Assembly: GCA_016795065.1 (NCBI GenBank)
Contig: JAEUIU010000021.1
Location: forward strand, 216,993 to 280,992
Direction of reading: 5' to 3'
DNA: 64,000 bases
From: Phycisphaerae bacterium
GTDB taxonomy: Bacteria; Planctomycetota; Phycisphaerae; Phycisphaerales; SM1A02
Shown here: positions 55,301 to 64,000 of the stretch, one piece after another
Layout of the letters: every line of letters begins with the position of its first letter
How positions within the stretch are numbered: position 1 is the stretch's first letter
The notes under the pieces: model-generated
The model's input: the letters and a program-made list of their open reading frames with translations, nothing else
Told to the model about the DNA's origin: nothing
Database searches by the model: none
Position numbers and translations under genes: made by a program

Positions 55301-56522
55301 TCGCGATCGACCAGTCCAACGTCACGACGAGGCGGCAGCGGCCCTGCCGCGCCGCCTCGTCGTGCTCGGTTCGACCGGTTCGATCGGGACCAACACGCTC
55401 GCGGTCGTGGCCCATCTGAACGGATTGGCCCGTGATCGCAGCTTGCCGCCGGCCTTCGAGGTCGTCGGTCTCGCCGGCAACTCCAACGGTCGGCTCCTCG
55501 GCGAACAGGCCCGCGCGTTCTCTGTCGGCCACGTGGCCGTCGCCGACAGCGCAACGCTGGTCGACGCTCCGGGCGCGACGCTCCTCAAGGGAAGCGACTC
55601 GGCCCTGGAACTGGTCGAGCGTTGCTGCCGTCCCGGTGACATCGTCATGGGTGCGATGGTGGGCGCCGCCGGCATTCCGGCGACGCTTGCCGCCATCGAA
55701 CGCGGCTGCGACATCGCCCTGGCCAACAAGGAAACGCTCGTGGCCGCCGGCGCGATCGTGATGGCCGCGGTCCGTCGGCGCGGCGTCCGACTGCTTCCCG
55801 TCGACAGCGAACACAACGCCATTGCCCAGTGCCTCCGTTCCGGTCGGAGCCTCGCTGAGGTGCGCCGATTGGTCATCACCGCGAGTGGCGGGCCCTTCCG
55901 GACATGGTCTCGCGACCGCGTCCAGGGGGCGAGCGTGCGGGATGCCTTGAACCATCCGACGTGGTCGATGGGCCCAAAGGTCACCATCGACAGCGCGTCG
56001 ATGATGAACAAAGCTCTCGAGGTCATCGAAGCCCACTGGCTCTTCGACCTGCCCTCATCGCAGATCGACGCGATCGTCCATCCCCAGTCCATCGTCCATT
56101 CCATGGTCGAGTTCGTGGACGGCTCGGTCATCGCCCAACTCTCTCCGCCAGACATGCGGACGCCGATCCAGTACGCCCTCACCTGGCCGGAGCGGGTCGA
56201 AGGCTGTTCGAAGCGCGTCGATTGGACGACCTTCAGCAAGCTCGATTTCGAGGCCGTGGATCACGATCGCTTCCCCGCGATTCGCCTGGCATGGCGGGTC
56301 GTCGACGAGGGGGCCAGCGCCGGTGCGGTGCTCAACGCCGCCAACGAGGTTGCCGTGGCCGCCTTCCTGCGCGGGGAAATCCCCTTCCCCCAGATCAGCG
56401 ACCTGGTCGCCGAGGCGCTCGAAGCCCTTCCGCGACGATCGCTTTGCTCGCTTGCCGATGTTCTCGCCGCCGACGAGGAGGCCCGCGCCTGGACCGCCGA
56501 TCGCCTCGCCGCGCGGGTCTGA
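55290..56522 (+). CDS. dxr: 1-deoxy-D-xylulose 5-phosphate reductoisomerase
   Basis: Dxr makes 2-C-methyl-D-erythritol 4-phosphate in the MEP isoprenoid pathway. The 410-aa protein has the NADPH loop VVLGSTGSIGTNTLAVV, the active-site loop DSEHNAIAQCLRSGRS, PKVTIDSASMMNKALEVIEA and HPQSIVHSMVEFVDGSVIAQ. The ATG at 55290 overlaps the rne stop by 11 bp. GTGs at 55278 and 55281 are possible but add only three or four residues. Co-translation with rne is likely. Confidence 0.96.
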   Translation: MTSDRDRPVQRHDEAAAALPRRLVVLGSTGSIGTNTLAVVAHLNGLARDRSLPPAFEVVGLAGNSNGRLLGEQARAFSVGHVAVADSATLVDAPGATLLKGSDSALELVERCCRPGDIVMGAMVGAAGIPATLAAIERGCDIALANKETLVAAGAIVMAAVRRRGVRLLPVDSEHNAIAQCLRSGRSLAEVRRLVITASGGPFRTWSRDRVQGASVRDALNHPTWSMGPKVTIDSASMMNKALEVIEAHWLFDLPSSQIDAIVHPQSIVHSMVEFVDGSVIAQLSPPDMRTPIQYALTWPERVEGCSKRVDWTTFSKLDFEAVDHDRFPAIRLAWRVVDEGASAGAVLNAANEVAVAAFLRGEIPFPQISDLVAEALEALPRRSLCSLADVLAADEEARAWTADRLAARV

Positions 56523-56623
56523 GTGAAGGCATCGGGTGGTGACGAGGGTTCCCAGCGCACTGCGAATTCGGGCGAGCTTCCTCTCGACCCCGCGGCTACC
56601 ATCGCCGATAACGACGACACCCC

Positions 56624-58822
56624 ATGGACTTCCTCTCGACCACCGGGAACTTCCTGCTCATCCTTCTGGGATTTGGCTTTCTCATCTTCGTGCATGAGTT
56701 GGGCCACTTCCTCGCCGCCCGATGGGCCGGCATCCGCGTCGACTGCTTCGCGATCGGCATGGGGCCGCCGGTCCTCGCGTGGCGCCGTGGCATGGGCTTT
56801 CGGGCCGGGTCGACCGACCGCGAGCTGATCGAGCGGCTCAAGAAGCCGGCCTCCGGCATGAGCGAGTATGAACTCAGCGCCCATGGGCTTGGCGAGACGG
56901 AGTACACGCTTCGACTCCTGCCGCTGGGCGGCTATGTGAAGATGGTGGGCCAAGAGGATTGCAACCCCGGAGCCGTCAGCGACTCGCCCCGCTCCTACCA
57001 ATCCTGTCCGATCTGGAAGCGCATGGTGGTCGTCAGCGCCGGCGTCGTGATGAACCTCATCACCGCGGTCATCCTCTTCTGGATCGCCTTCGCCATCGGC
57101 GTTCGATTCCCCGCGCCGATCGCCTCGCTCCCGATGACCGGATCACCGGCCGCCCTCGCCCAACCGACCAACCTCGCGAGCTTCAGCCCCGAGGAACAGG
57201 CCCAGATCGGCGGGCCCGGCCTGCGCATAGGCGACCGGATTCTCGAGATTGACGGCGACGCCGTCTCGACCTTCGCCGATATCCAACTCGCCGCGGCGAT
57301 GGCCAAGCCCGGTTCGACGCTTCACCTGCGCGTCGCCCGCGCTGGCCTCTCGGCCCCGCTCGAGTTCGATATGGTGCCTGAGCGCGATCCGGGCATCGGA
57401 CTCCTTCACCTCGGTCTCGATGGACCATCGCAGTCGCCGACGATCACGACCGTCGACAAGAGTCGTGCCACGGTCGAGGGCATGCTTCGCTCTTCCGGCT
57501 TCAGCCAACTCGCCCCGGGTGCGACGCTCACCAGCGTGAATGGCACCTCGGTCTCGACCCTGGATGAACTCGTGCTTGCCGCCCGGACTGGCGACGGCGC
57601 AACCCTCGCGACCTCGTGGCGATTGCCCGAAGCTCAGGACGCCGTTGAGGTTGTCATGGAGCCGACGCCCAACCTCAGCCTGTATCTCGTCGCTGCCGAT
57701 GCCGATGCCGATGCGAAAGCGAGCGAAAGCGACGACATCCCGGTCGAGGGGCTCTTCGGACTGCCTCCCCTGGTGCAGGTCGACCTGCCCTCGGACGCAG
57801 GCGTGAACGCCACGACGCTCCTGCCGGGCGACATCCTCCTTTCGCTCGGCGACGTCCACGCACCGAACTACGCCGATCTCAAGCGCCTCACCCGCGAAGC
57901 CGCCGGCAAGACGCTGCCGGCGAGTGTCCTGCGTGCGGGGGCCACGGTTGACCTCGTCGTCAACGTCTCCTCGAAGTCGCGCCTCGACATCATCCCTGGC
58001 CCGGCCCTGTCCGTTCCCATCATCGCCACGCCGATTCTCGAATCGAAGGTCACACGGAAGGCCGACGACGCCAGCGCCAAGAACGACGGGAAGGCCGGTC
58101 CCGCTCAGCGCGAGCCGACTCCGGTCGCGACGCTGGGCATTCCCGCCGGTGCCCGCGTTGTCCAGGTCGAAGGTGTGGCCGTCTCCAACTGGGCCGACCT
58201 CCGCACCGCAGCCCGTCAGGCGACCAGAGCCGCCCACGACGCCGAAACCGAAGGGTCCGTCACGCTGACGCTCCTGCCCCCGGGCGCCGACCCCGCGACA
58301 GCAGCGCCGGTGCTGCACACGATTGCCCTGAGCGTCACCGAAGTGAAGCGCCTGCACGCCCTCGGTTGGGACACGCCGCTTCCGCCACAGATCTTCGATC
58401 CCAATTACGTCCTGCTGAAGGCCACGGGCCCCGTGCAGGCGATCTCGATGGGCCTGCACGAGACGAAGAAGATGATCCAGCAGGTCTACCTGACCCTTGA
58501 TCGCCTCATTCGCGGTTCGATCGGCATCGACAAGCTCAACGGGCCGGTCGGCATCTTCCACATCGGCGTGAAGGTCGCCGATCAGGGCTTCACGTTCCTG
58601 ATCTTCTTCATCGCCGTGATCAGCGTGAACCTGGCCGTCATGAACTTTCTGCCGCTCCCCATCGTGGACGGCGGGCTCTTCCTCTTCCTCGTCTACGAGA
58701 AGATCGCCGGCAAGCCGCCGTCGATCGCCTTCCAGAACGCGGCCACCGCTGTTGGGCTCCTGCTCATCGGGTCCATCTTCCTCATCACGTTCTACAACGA
58801 CGTGTCGCGCCTGATCGGATGA
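56624..58822 (+). CDS. rseP: RseP-type site-2 metalloprotease with four PDZ-like segments
   Basis: The 732-aa protein has the zinc site HELGH (His24, Glu25, His28) in the first membrane helix, LRLLPLGGYVKM after it, and the second-half motif NFLPLPIVDGG near residue 690. Four PDZ-like regions lie between: near DRILEIDGDAVSTFADIQ, near LTSVNGTSVSTLDELV, near DILLSLGDVHAPNYADLK, and near ARVVQVEGVAVSNWADLR. E. coli RseP has two and 450 residues. The family cuts membrane-bound anti-sigma factors. It lies 101 bp after dxr on the same strand. Confidence 0.95.
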   Translation: MDFLSTTGNFLLILLGFGFLIFVHELGHFLAARWAGIRVDCFAIGMGPPVLAWRRGMGFRAGSTDRELIERLKKPASGMSEYELSAHGLGETEYTLRLLPLGGYVKMVGQEDCNPGAVSDSPRSYQSCPIWKRMVVVSAGVVMNLITAVILFWIAFAIGVRFPAPIASLPMTGSPAALAQPTNLASFSPEEQAQIGGPGLRIGDRILEIDGDAVSTFADIQLAAAMAKPGSTLHLRVARAGLSAPLEFDMVPERDPGIGLLHLGLDGPSQSPTITTVDKSRATVEGMLRSSGFSQLAPGATLTSVNGTSVSTLDELVLAARTGDGATLATSWRLPEAQDAVEVVMEPTPNLSLYLVAADADADAKASESDDIPVEGLFGLPPLVQVDLPSDAGVNATTLLPGDILLSLGDVHAPNYADLKRLTREAAGKTLPASVLRAGATVDLVVNVSSKSRLDIIPGPALSVPIIATPILESKVTRKADDASAKNDGKAGPAQREPTPVATLGIPAGARVVQVEGVAVSNWADLRTAARQATRAAHDAETEGSVTLTLLPPGADPATAAPVLHTIALSVTEVKRLHALGWDTPLPPQIFDPNYVLLKATGPVQAISMGLHETKKMIQQVYLTLDRLIRGSIGIDKLNGPVGIFHIGVKVADQGFTFLIFFIAVISVNLAVMNFLPLPIVDGGLFLFLVYEKIAGKPPSIAFQNAATAVGLLLIGSIFLITFYNDVSRLIG

Positions 58823-58838
58823 GGATCGCCACCGGCTC

Positions 58839-60308
58839 CTAGAGAAGGATCCCGCGCACGACCTTGGCCGGTTCCACGCCGGTGAGCTTGGTGTCGAGAC
58901 CGCGGAACCGGTAGGTGAAGCGCTCGTGGTCGACGCCAAGGCAATGGAGAATCGTGGCGTGGAAGTCGCGCAGGTGCACCGGGTCGGCGGTGATGTTGTA
59001 GGAGAAGTCGTCGGTGGACCCGTACGAGACGCCGCCCTTCACGCCGCCGCCGGCGAGCCAGACGGTGAAGCAACGACCGTGATGGTCGCGGCCGGCGCTT
59101 GGGTCGCCGAAGCCACCCTGGCTGTAGGCGGTGCGTCCGAACTCGGTGGCGAAGACGACCAGCGTGTCCTCGAGCATGCCCCGACGCTTGAGGTCGGTGA
59201 TGATCGCCGCGGTCGGCTGGTCGATGTCGCGGCATTGGTTGGGCAGTTGCCGGTTGAGGGCGATGTGCTGATCCCAGCCGCGGTGAAAGAGCTGCACGAA
59301 GCGCACCCCGCGCTCAAGCAGCCGACGGCCAAGCAGGCAGTTCGCCGCGTAGCTGCCGGGCTTGCTGACCTCGGGGCCGTAGAGTTCGAGCGTCTCCGCC
59401 GCCTCGCCGCTCACGTCGACCAGTTCGGGCACCGATGCCTGCATGCGAAACGCCATCTCGTAGGCTTCGATCCGGGCGAGCGTCTCGGGGTCGCCGCTCT
59501 CCGCCGCATGCAACGCATTGAGATCGGCCAGGTCGTCCAGCATCGCCCTGCGGTGTTCGCGATCGATGCCGTCGGGGTTCGCGAGATAGAGAACCGGGTT
59601 TCCACCGGGCCGCAGGCCGACGCCCTGATGGGACGAGGGCAGGAACCCGCTGCCCCACAGTCGCGAGAAGATCGGCTGGTCCGGGTTCTTGCCGGAACCC
59701 TGGGAGACCATGGCGATGAACGCCGGGAGGTCCTCGTTCTCGCTGCCGAGTCCGTAGCTCACCCACGAACCCATGCTCGCGTAACCGGGAAGCTGGTTCC
59801 CGGTGTTCATGAAGGTGATCGCCGGATCGTGGTTGATGGCCTCGGTGTTGAGGCTCTTGATGATGCACAGGTCGTCGGCAACGGTTTGGAGATGCGGCAA
59901 GAGGTCGCTGATCCATAGCCCGCTCTTCCCGCAGAGTTTTCCTCCGGCGATCGGCGGCACGACGAGGAACTGGGTTTGTTCCGACGTCATCCCCGTCACC
60001 CGTTGCGTGCCCTTGATCGACGGCGGCAGTTCCTTGCCCGCGAAATCGACCAACGTTTGCTTCTGATCGAAGAGGTCGATGTGCGACATCCCTCCTGACT
60101 GAAAGAGGCAAAGGACGCGCTTGGCCTTCGGGGCAAAATGCGGAAACCCCGCGAGCCCGCGCGGCGACCGGACCTGCGACGCCTCACTGCGACCCGCCAG
60201 CGCCGAGAGCAACAGGCTTCCGAGGGCCAGTTGCCCGATGCCCCCCGCCCCGCGGCCGATGAAGGCGCGGCGGGTGAGATGAGCAAGGCTGTCGTCGAGA
60301 GGGTGCAT
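58839..60308 (-). CDS. DUF1501 family protein with Tat-type signal
   Basis: The 489-aa protein begins with a twin-arginine segment (HLTRRAFIGRGAGG) and a hydrophobic run, so export by Tat is likely. The DUF1501 body has VLCLFQSGGMSHIDLFDQK, WVSYGLGSENEDLPAFIAMV, LLERGVRFVQLFHRGWDQHI and VVFATEFGRTAYSQGGFGDP. The fold belongs to the alkaline phosphatase/sulfatase superfamily, with unknown activity. In Planctomycetes this gene almost always follows a PSD1/DUF1549/DUF1553 gene, as here (29 bp gap). Confidence 0.95.
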   Translation of the reverse strand: MHPLDDSLAHLTRRAFIGRGAGGIGQLALGSLLLSALAGRSEASQVRSPRGLAGFPHFAPKAKRVLCLFQSGGMSHIDLFDQKQTLVDFAGKELPPSIKGTQRVTGMTSEQTQFLVVPPIAGGKLCGKSGLWISDLLPHLQTVADDLCIIKSLNTEAINHDPAITFMNTGNQLPGYASMGSWVSYGLGSENEDLPAFIAMVSQGSGKNPDQPIFSRLWGSGFLPSSHQGVGLRPGGNPVLYLANPDGIDREHRRAMLDDLADLNALHAAESGDPETLARIEAYEMAFRMQASVPELVDVSGEAAETLELYGPEVSKPGSYAANCLLGRRLLERGVRFVQLFHRGWDQHIALNRQLPNQCRDIDQPTAAIITDLKRRGMLEDTLVVFATEFGRTAYSQGGFGDPSAGRDHHGRCFTVWLAGGGVKGGVSYGSTDDFSYNITADPVHLRDFHATILHCLGVDHERFTYRFRGLDTKLTGVEPAKVVRGILL

Positions 60309-60337
60309 GGTGACGGGGGGCGTGAGAATCGGTTGCG

Positions 60338-63300
60338 CTAGTTTCGAGTGGAGGTCTCGCTCAAGTTCAGGAGGAGCGCAGCAACCTGAGCCCACGCGGC
60401 ATGCTCGACGGCGGGAATCGTCGCATCGCGCACCGATTCACCGTTGGAAAGAAGCCGGCGGGCGGCGTCGGGATTGGCGGCGAACGCGGCCCGCTCGCGG
60501 GCGATGGCCCGGGCGAGCACGGCCAGCACCGCCGGGGTCGGTTCGCCCGACGTCGCCTCGGTGAAGGCCCATGCGAGCCGGGCGGCATCGTCACCGTCAC
60601 GACGCAGGATCCGTTCGGCGAACGCCCGCGCGGCCTCGACAAATTGGATGTCGTTCAAGAGGACCAAGGCCTGAAGCGGCGTATTGGTGTTCGCCCGATC
60701 GACGGCGCAGGTCTCGCGGTTCGGCGCGTCGAAGGTCGCCATGTTCGGCGGCGGCAATGTCCGCTTCCAATAGGTGTACAGGCTGCGGCGATAGAGCCTT
60801 GCCCCATGGTCCTGGGAGAAGGTCTGGGCGGTCGCAGGCGTCGAGCCGTAGTGGCTGATCTCCCGCCACGGGTCACCTGGCGTATAGGGATGCACGCTCG
60901 GTCCGCCGAGGTCGCTGACCAAGAGGCCTGACGTCTTCAGGGCCGCGTCGCGGATCAACTCGGCGGCGAGTCGGAACCGGGGCCCGCGGGCGAGCAGGCG
61001 GTTGTCGGGATCTCGATCGAGTGCCGCCTTCGAGGCGTGCGACGCTTGCCGATAGGTCTCGCTCGTGACGATCTGGCGCACGAGTCGCTTCACGTCCCAG
61101 CCGTGCTCGACGAAATCGACGGCCAGCCAATCGAGCAGCTCCGGATGCGATGGCCATTCCCCCTGCGTGCCGAAGTCGCCAGCGGTCTTCACCAGGCCCG
61201 TTCCGAAGAGGAGTTGCCAAACGCGGTTGACGGCGACGCGGGCGGTGAGCGGGTTCGCCCGACTCACGGTCCACTGGGCCAGTCCAAGCCGATTGGGCGG
61301 AGCTCCCTCCGGCAACGGCGGTAGCGCCGAGGGCACGCCTGCCGTCACCGGATCGCGTGGGTCGGCGTAGTTGCCGCGATGGAGGATGCGCGTCTGACGC
61401 GGCGTGGCAGCCGTGTCCATGACCAGGGCGGTGAACGCTTCGGCGTGGATCGCGAGCCGCTCGCGAACGTAGTCCAGATCGCTCCGAAGGCTGGCCAAGG
61501 CGGGGGCATGTTTCGCGACGTAGCTCCGCAGGGTCGCCCACTCGTTCTCCGTGCGGACATCACTCGCCTTCGCCACGATGTCGATGATCGATTGCGGCAA
61601 GGTGCTGTCGTCGTCATTGCCGGAGACGAGGAAGAACTCCATCCGCTTCGCGGTCACGTTGCCATGGCGACCGAAGTTCACTTGGGCGGTGAGATGCGTC
61701 GCGTCGGACGGAAGCGGTTCGCTGAAGGTCAGCGTCAGGCGAACCGGACCTTCGACGCCGATGTCCGGGATCCACGCCTCGTTCGCTTTCGTGTTGAGGA
61801 CGCCCTCCGGACGGCCGTCGACCGACCAGCAGTTCGCGGTGGCCGTGCGGAGCGGAAGCAGGCGATAGAGGTTGACCTGGTCCGACGGGATGGTTCCGGC
61901 CGAGAGTGAGACGTTGGTGACGACGAAGCTCCCCTTCTCGCCCTTGCCGACGCCCTCATCCGTCGCCCAGCCCCACCCCTTCGCAGGGGCGTCGGGATCT
62001 GGGTGCATCACGATGCGGAGGCCGGTGATCGGCGCCGTGCGAGCGGGCAACTCCATCGAGACGTCGAACGCGACGAACCCCATCGGTCGCTCAACAAGGG
62101 CATAGCGACCGTCACGAATCGAGAAGCCGCTGCCGGTGTTGGGCGTACTGATCTTGAGGAGCTTCACCGGATGCAGCGCGAAATCCTTGCCGCGAACGGC
62201 GAGGTCCGCCCGCTGTTGGCCTTCCCATGCGGCCACCGATCCGGGCACCGCATCGTCAGGCACCGCAAGCATCGACTCAAGCGTGCTGATTCGGGCCCGG
62301 AGCGCGTCCACATCATCGTGGACCAGTGGCGAGCGGAGTTGAGCCGTGGGTGCCGCGTTCACGCCTCCGTCGCCGCCCAAGGCCGGCTCGGAGGTCTGGT
62401 TGAAGAAGTCGAAGAGGCGGTAGTAATCGCGCTGGGAGATGGGGTCGAACTTGTGGTCGTGACACTGTGCGCACCCAAGGGTGAGCCCAAGCACCGCCTC
62501 ACCGAAGGTCCGCACCCGATCCGCCCCGTAGTTCACGAGGTTCTCTTCGGGAATCGTGCCGCCTTCGTGGGTGATCATCGCGTTCCGCTGGAACCCCGTC
62601 GCCGCCAAGGCCTCGTCGGTCCGGTCGGGCAGGAGATCACCGGCGATCTGCTCCACAAGAAAGCGGTCAAACGGCTTGTTGGAGTTGAAGGCGTGGATCA
62701 CCCAGTCACGCCACAGCCACGCGTGACGACCGCCGTCGATCGAGAAACCGTTGGTGTCGGCGTAGCGCGCCGCATCGAGCCACGGCAGGGCCATGCGCTC
62801 GCCGAAGTGCGGACTGGCGAGAAGTCGATCGACCAGTTGAACGTACGCATCCGGCGCCGAGTCGGCCCTGAACGCGGCCACCTCATCGGCGGAGGGCGGA
62901 AGACCGGTGAGATCGAGGGACACCCGGCGGATGAGCGTTGCCCGATCGGCTTCCGGGGATGGCTCGAGCTTCTCGGTGGCGAGCCTCGCACGAACAAAGG
63001 CATCGATCGGCGCGACATCCTGACGAGGCGGCTCGACCTTGGTTGGTGGAACGAACGCCCAGTGGTCGGCGTAGGCCGCCCCTTCCTTGATCCAGCGCCG
63101 AAGAAGGCCCTTCTGCGCTTCGCTCAAAGCGCGATGCGACGAGGGCGGCGGCATCACCTCATCGGGATCGGTCGAACTGATCCGAAGCCACGCCTCGCTC
63201 GCTTCGGGGTCGCCCGGGACCAGCGGCGTGATTCCGTCCAGTTCCTCATACGCCGACTCGGCGCGATCAAGCCGCAAACCGGCCTTGCGGGCGTGCTCGT

Positions 63301-63466
63301 CAAAGCCGTGACAGGCGAAGCAGTTCTCGGCGAGGATCGGGCGGATGTCGCGGTTGAAGTCCACCGGCCGGTCAGCCGGCGCGGCCCGAGCCTGCGTCGC
63401 CAACGCCAACACCACAAGCAGACCTTGGGAGGCTTTCCGCAACTCAATGGGCTTCTCGTGCTGCAT
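60338..63466 (-). CDS. PSD1 cytochrome c-like, DUF1549 and DUF1553 protein
   Basis: The 1042-aa protein has a signal peptide, a Planctomycete-type cytochrome c domain (PSD1) with heme motif [20 protein letters not shown], then DUF1549 ([60 protein letters not shown]) and DUF1553 ([40 protein letters not shown]). A middle beta domain may bind carbohydrate. It probably works with the DUF1501 protein. The role in the cell is unknown for the whole family. Confidence 0.96.
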   Translation of the reverse strand: MQHEKPIELRKASQGLLVVLALATQARAAPADRPVDFNRDIRPILAENCFACHGFDEHARKAGLRLDRAESAYEELDGITPLVPGDPEASEAWLRISSTDPDEVMPPPSSHRALSEAQKGLLRRWIKEGAAYADHWAFVPPTKVEPPRQDVAPIDAFVRARLATEKLEPSPEADRATLIRRVSLDLTGLPPSADEVAAFRADSAPDAYVQLVDRLLASPHFGERMALPWLDAARYADTNGFSIDGGRHAWLWRDWVIHAFNSNKPFDRFLVEQIAGDLLPDRTDEALAATGFQRNAMITHEGGTIPEENLVNYGADRVRTFGEAVLGLTLGCAQCHDHKFDPISQRDYYRLFDFFNQTSEPALGGDGGVNAAPTAQLRSPLVHDDVDALRARISTLESMLAVPDDAVPGSVAAWEGQQRADLAVRGKDFALHPVKLLKISTPNTGSGFSIRDGRYALVERPMGFVAFDVSMELPARTAPITGLRIVMHPDPDAPAKGWGWATDEGVGKGEKGSFVVTNVSLSAGTIPSDQVNLYRLLPLRTATANCWSVDGRPEGVLNTKANEAWIPDIGVEGPVRLTLTFSEPLPSDATHLTAQVNFGRHGNVTAKRMEFFLVSGNDDDSTLPQSIIDIVAKASDVRTENEWATLRSYVAKHAPALASLRSDLDYVRERLAIHAEAFTALVMDTAATPRQTRILHRGNYADPRDPVTAGVPSALPPLPEGAPPNRLGLAQWTVSRANPLTARVAVNRVWQLLFGTGLVKTAGDFGTQGEWPSHPELLDWLAVDFVEHGWDVKRLVRQIVTSETYRQASHASKAALDRDPDNRLLARGPRFRLAAELIRDAALKTSGLLVSDLGGPSVHPYTPGDPWREISHYGSTPATAQTFSQDHGARLYRRSLYTYWKRTLPPPNMATFDAPNRETCAVDRANTNTPLQALVLLNDIQFVEAARAFAERILRRDGDDAARLAWAFTEATSGEPTPAVLAVLARAIARERAAFAANPDAARRLLSNGESVRDATIPAVEHAAWAQVAALLLNLSETSTRN

Positions 63467-63525
63467 GCCGACATCGCAGCCTATCAGCCCGCGGCGAAAG
63501 TCATTCGGGCTGCGCTCGAAGCGAA

Positions 63526-63903
63526 TCAGGCGGCTTCGCGCTCGTGCACGCTCAGCCGATCGCGATGGTTGGCGCAGAAGCGGGTCATCATCGCCCGATG
63601 CTGGTCGTCCAGCGGCGGAAGCTGGAGTCCGATCTCGTGGCGGAAGAAGCCGAGTCGCCGGCTGCGGACCACGCGGGCCTCGCAGATGAAGCCGCCGTCG
63701 TCGTCCCGCAGTTCAAGCAGCGTTACGCCGGACAGGGCCCGACGGGAGAGGACGCACAACCCACCGGCGCTCAAATCCACGACCCGACCGAGGCTGCACT
63801 GGAGCGAGGACTCCATCATGACCCGCCCGGAGTGGCGGCGATCGGAGGCGTCCTCGCCGGAGGCAGCGCCGGGAAATCGAAGGACTCGGCTGAAGAATGA
63901 CAC
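63526..63903 (-). CDS. PilZ domain protein
   Basis: The 125-aa protein has the c-di-GMP-binding pattern RRHSGR (Arg motif) and VVDLSAGGLCVLSRR (D/NxSxxG). Beta strands follow (GVTLLELRDDDGGFICEARV; FRHEIGLQLPPLDDQHRA). PilZ proteins act as c-di-GMP receptors. The position 59 bp upstream of the PSD1 gene on the same strand suggests possible co-transcription. The remaining 97 bp to the window edge hold nothing I recognise. Confidence 0.85.
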   Translation of the reverse strand: MSFFSRVLRFPGAASGEDASDRRHSGRVMMESSLQCSLGRVVDLSAGGLCVLSRRALSGVTLLELRDDDGGFICEARVVRSRRLGFFRHEIGLQLPPLDDQHRAMMTRFCANHRDRLSVHEREAA

Positions 63904-64000
63904 GCCCCGATCATCGGGCGGCTGCGCCGCGCGGTTGAGCCGAAGTGCCGGAGTTTCCCGCCGATCGGCATCTCCTCAGGGGCTCGGAACGAGTATGCAC

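Overview
The window is high-GC bacterial chromosome, almost certainly from a planctomycete, most likely class Phycisphaerae. Three things point there. Paired cytochrome-c-like/DUF1549/DUF1553 and DUF1501 genes sit at 58.8-63.5 kb. ECF-type sigma factors are repeatedly coupled to large membrane Ser/Thr kinases, one of them of the TIGR02999 type next to a TPR-bearing kinase. Many secreted proteins carry a dockerin-like DxDGxxDAADLxxLLGxWG repeat. I see no rRNA, tRNA, CRISPR array, insertion sequence or prophage. The gene order looks chromosomal, with housekeeping genes mixed with lineage-specific secreted and signalling genes.

Layout. 1-3 kb: two secreted proteins (the first cut by the window edge). 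3-9.2 kb: small housekeeping genes on the minus strand (trmB, an alpha/beta hydrolase, panD, rsfS, rpsU, a GNAT acetyltransferase) and a NYN-domain protein on the plus strand. 9.2-18 kb: dnaE, a class IV aminotransferase, small membrane proteins and an ABC-F ATPase. 18-24 kb: a sigma factor and RskA-like anti-sigma pair, a pseudopilin, an EEP-family protein and a CysQ/Hal2-like phosphatase. 24-40.3 kb: dnaK and a signalling region with three sigma-factor/Ser-Thr-kinase modules, a dockerin-bearing secreted protein and a subtilisin-like protease. 40.6-50.8 kb: PTS enzyme I, then three large dockerin-bearing secreted proteins (Gly-rich, C39-peptidase-like, beta-helix) and an unknown membrane/cytosolic pair. 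51.6-58.8 kb: an rne-dxr-rseP cluster with a long upstream leader. 58.8-63.9 kb: DUF1501, PSD1/DUF1549/DUF1553 and PilZ genes on the minus strand.

Working together. The most coherent system is the repeated sigma/kinase module, once divergent (33 bp apart) and twice with overlapping coding ends. One module is followed on the same strand by a secreted subtilase and a zinc-ribbon membrane protein, which suggests a surface-signalling operon. Six secreted proteins share the dockerin-like repeat and probably a common fate outside the cytoplasm. rne, dxr and rseP are closely spaced and probably co-transcribed.

Expression signals fall into two classes. Many genes have a clear Shine-Dalgarno sequence. 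Several others have a TAnnnT box 6-8 bp before the start codon and no Shine-Dalgarno, as expected for leaderless mRNAs. Several strong hairpins mark operon ends.
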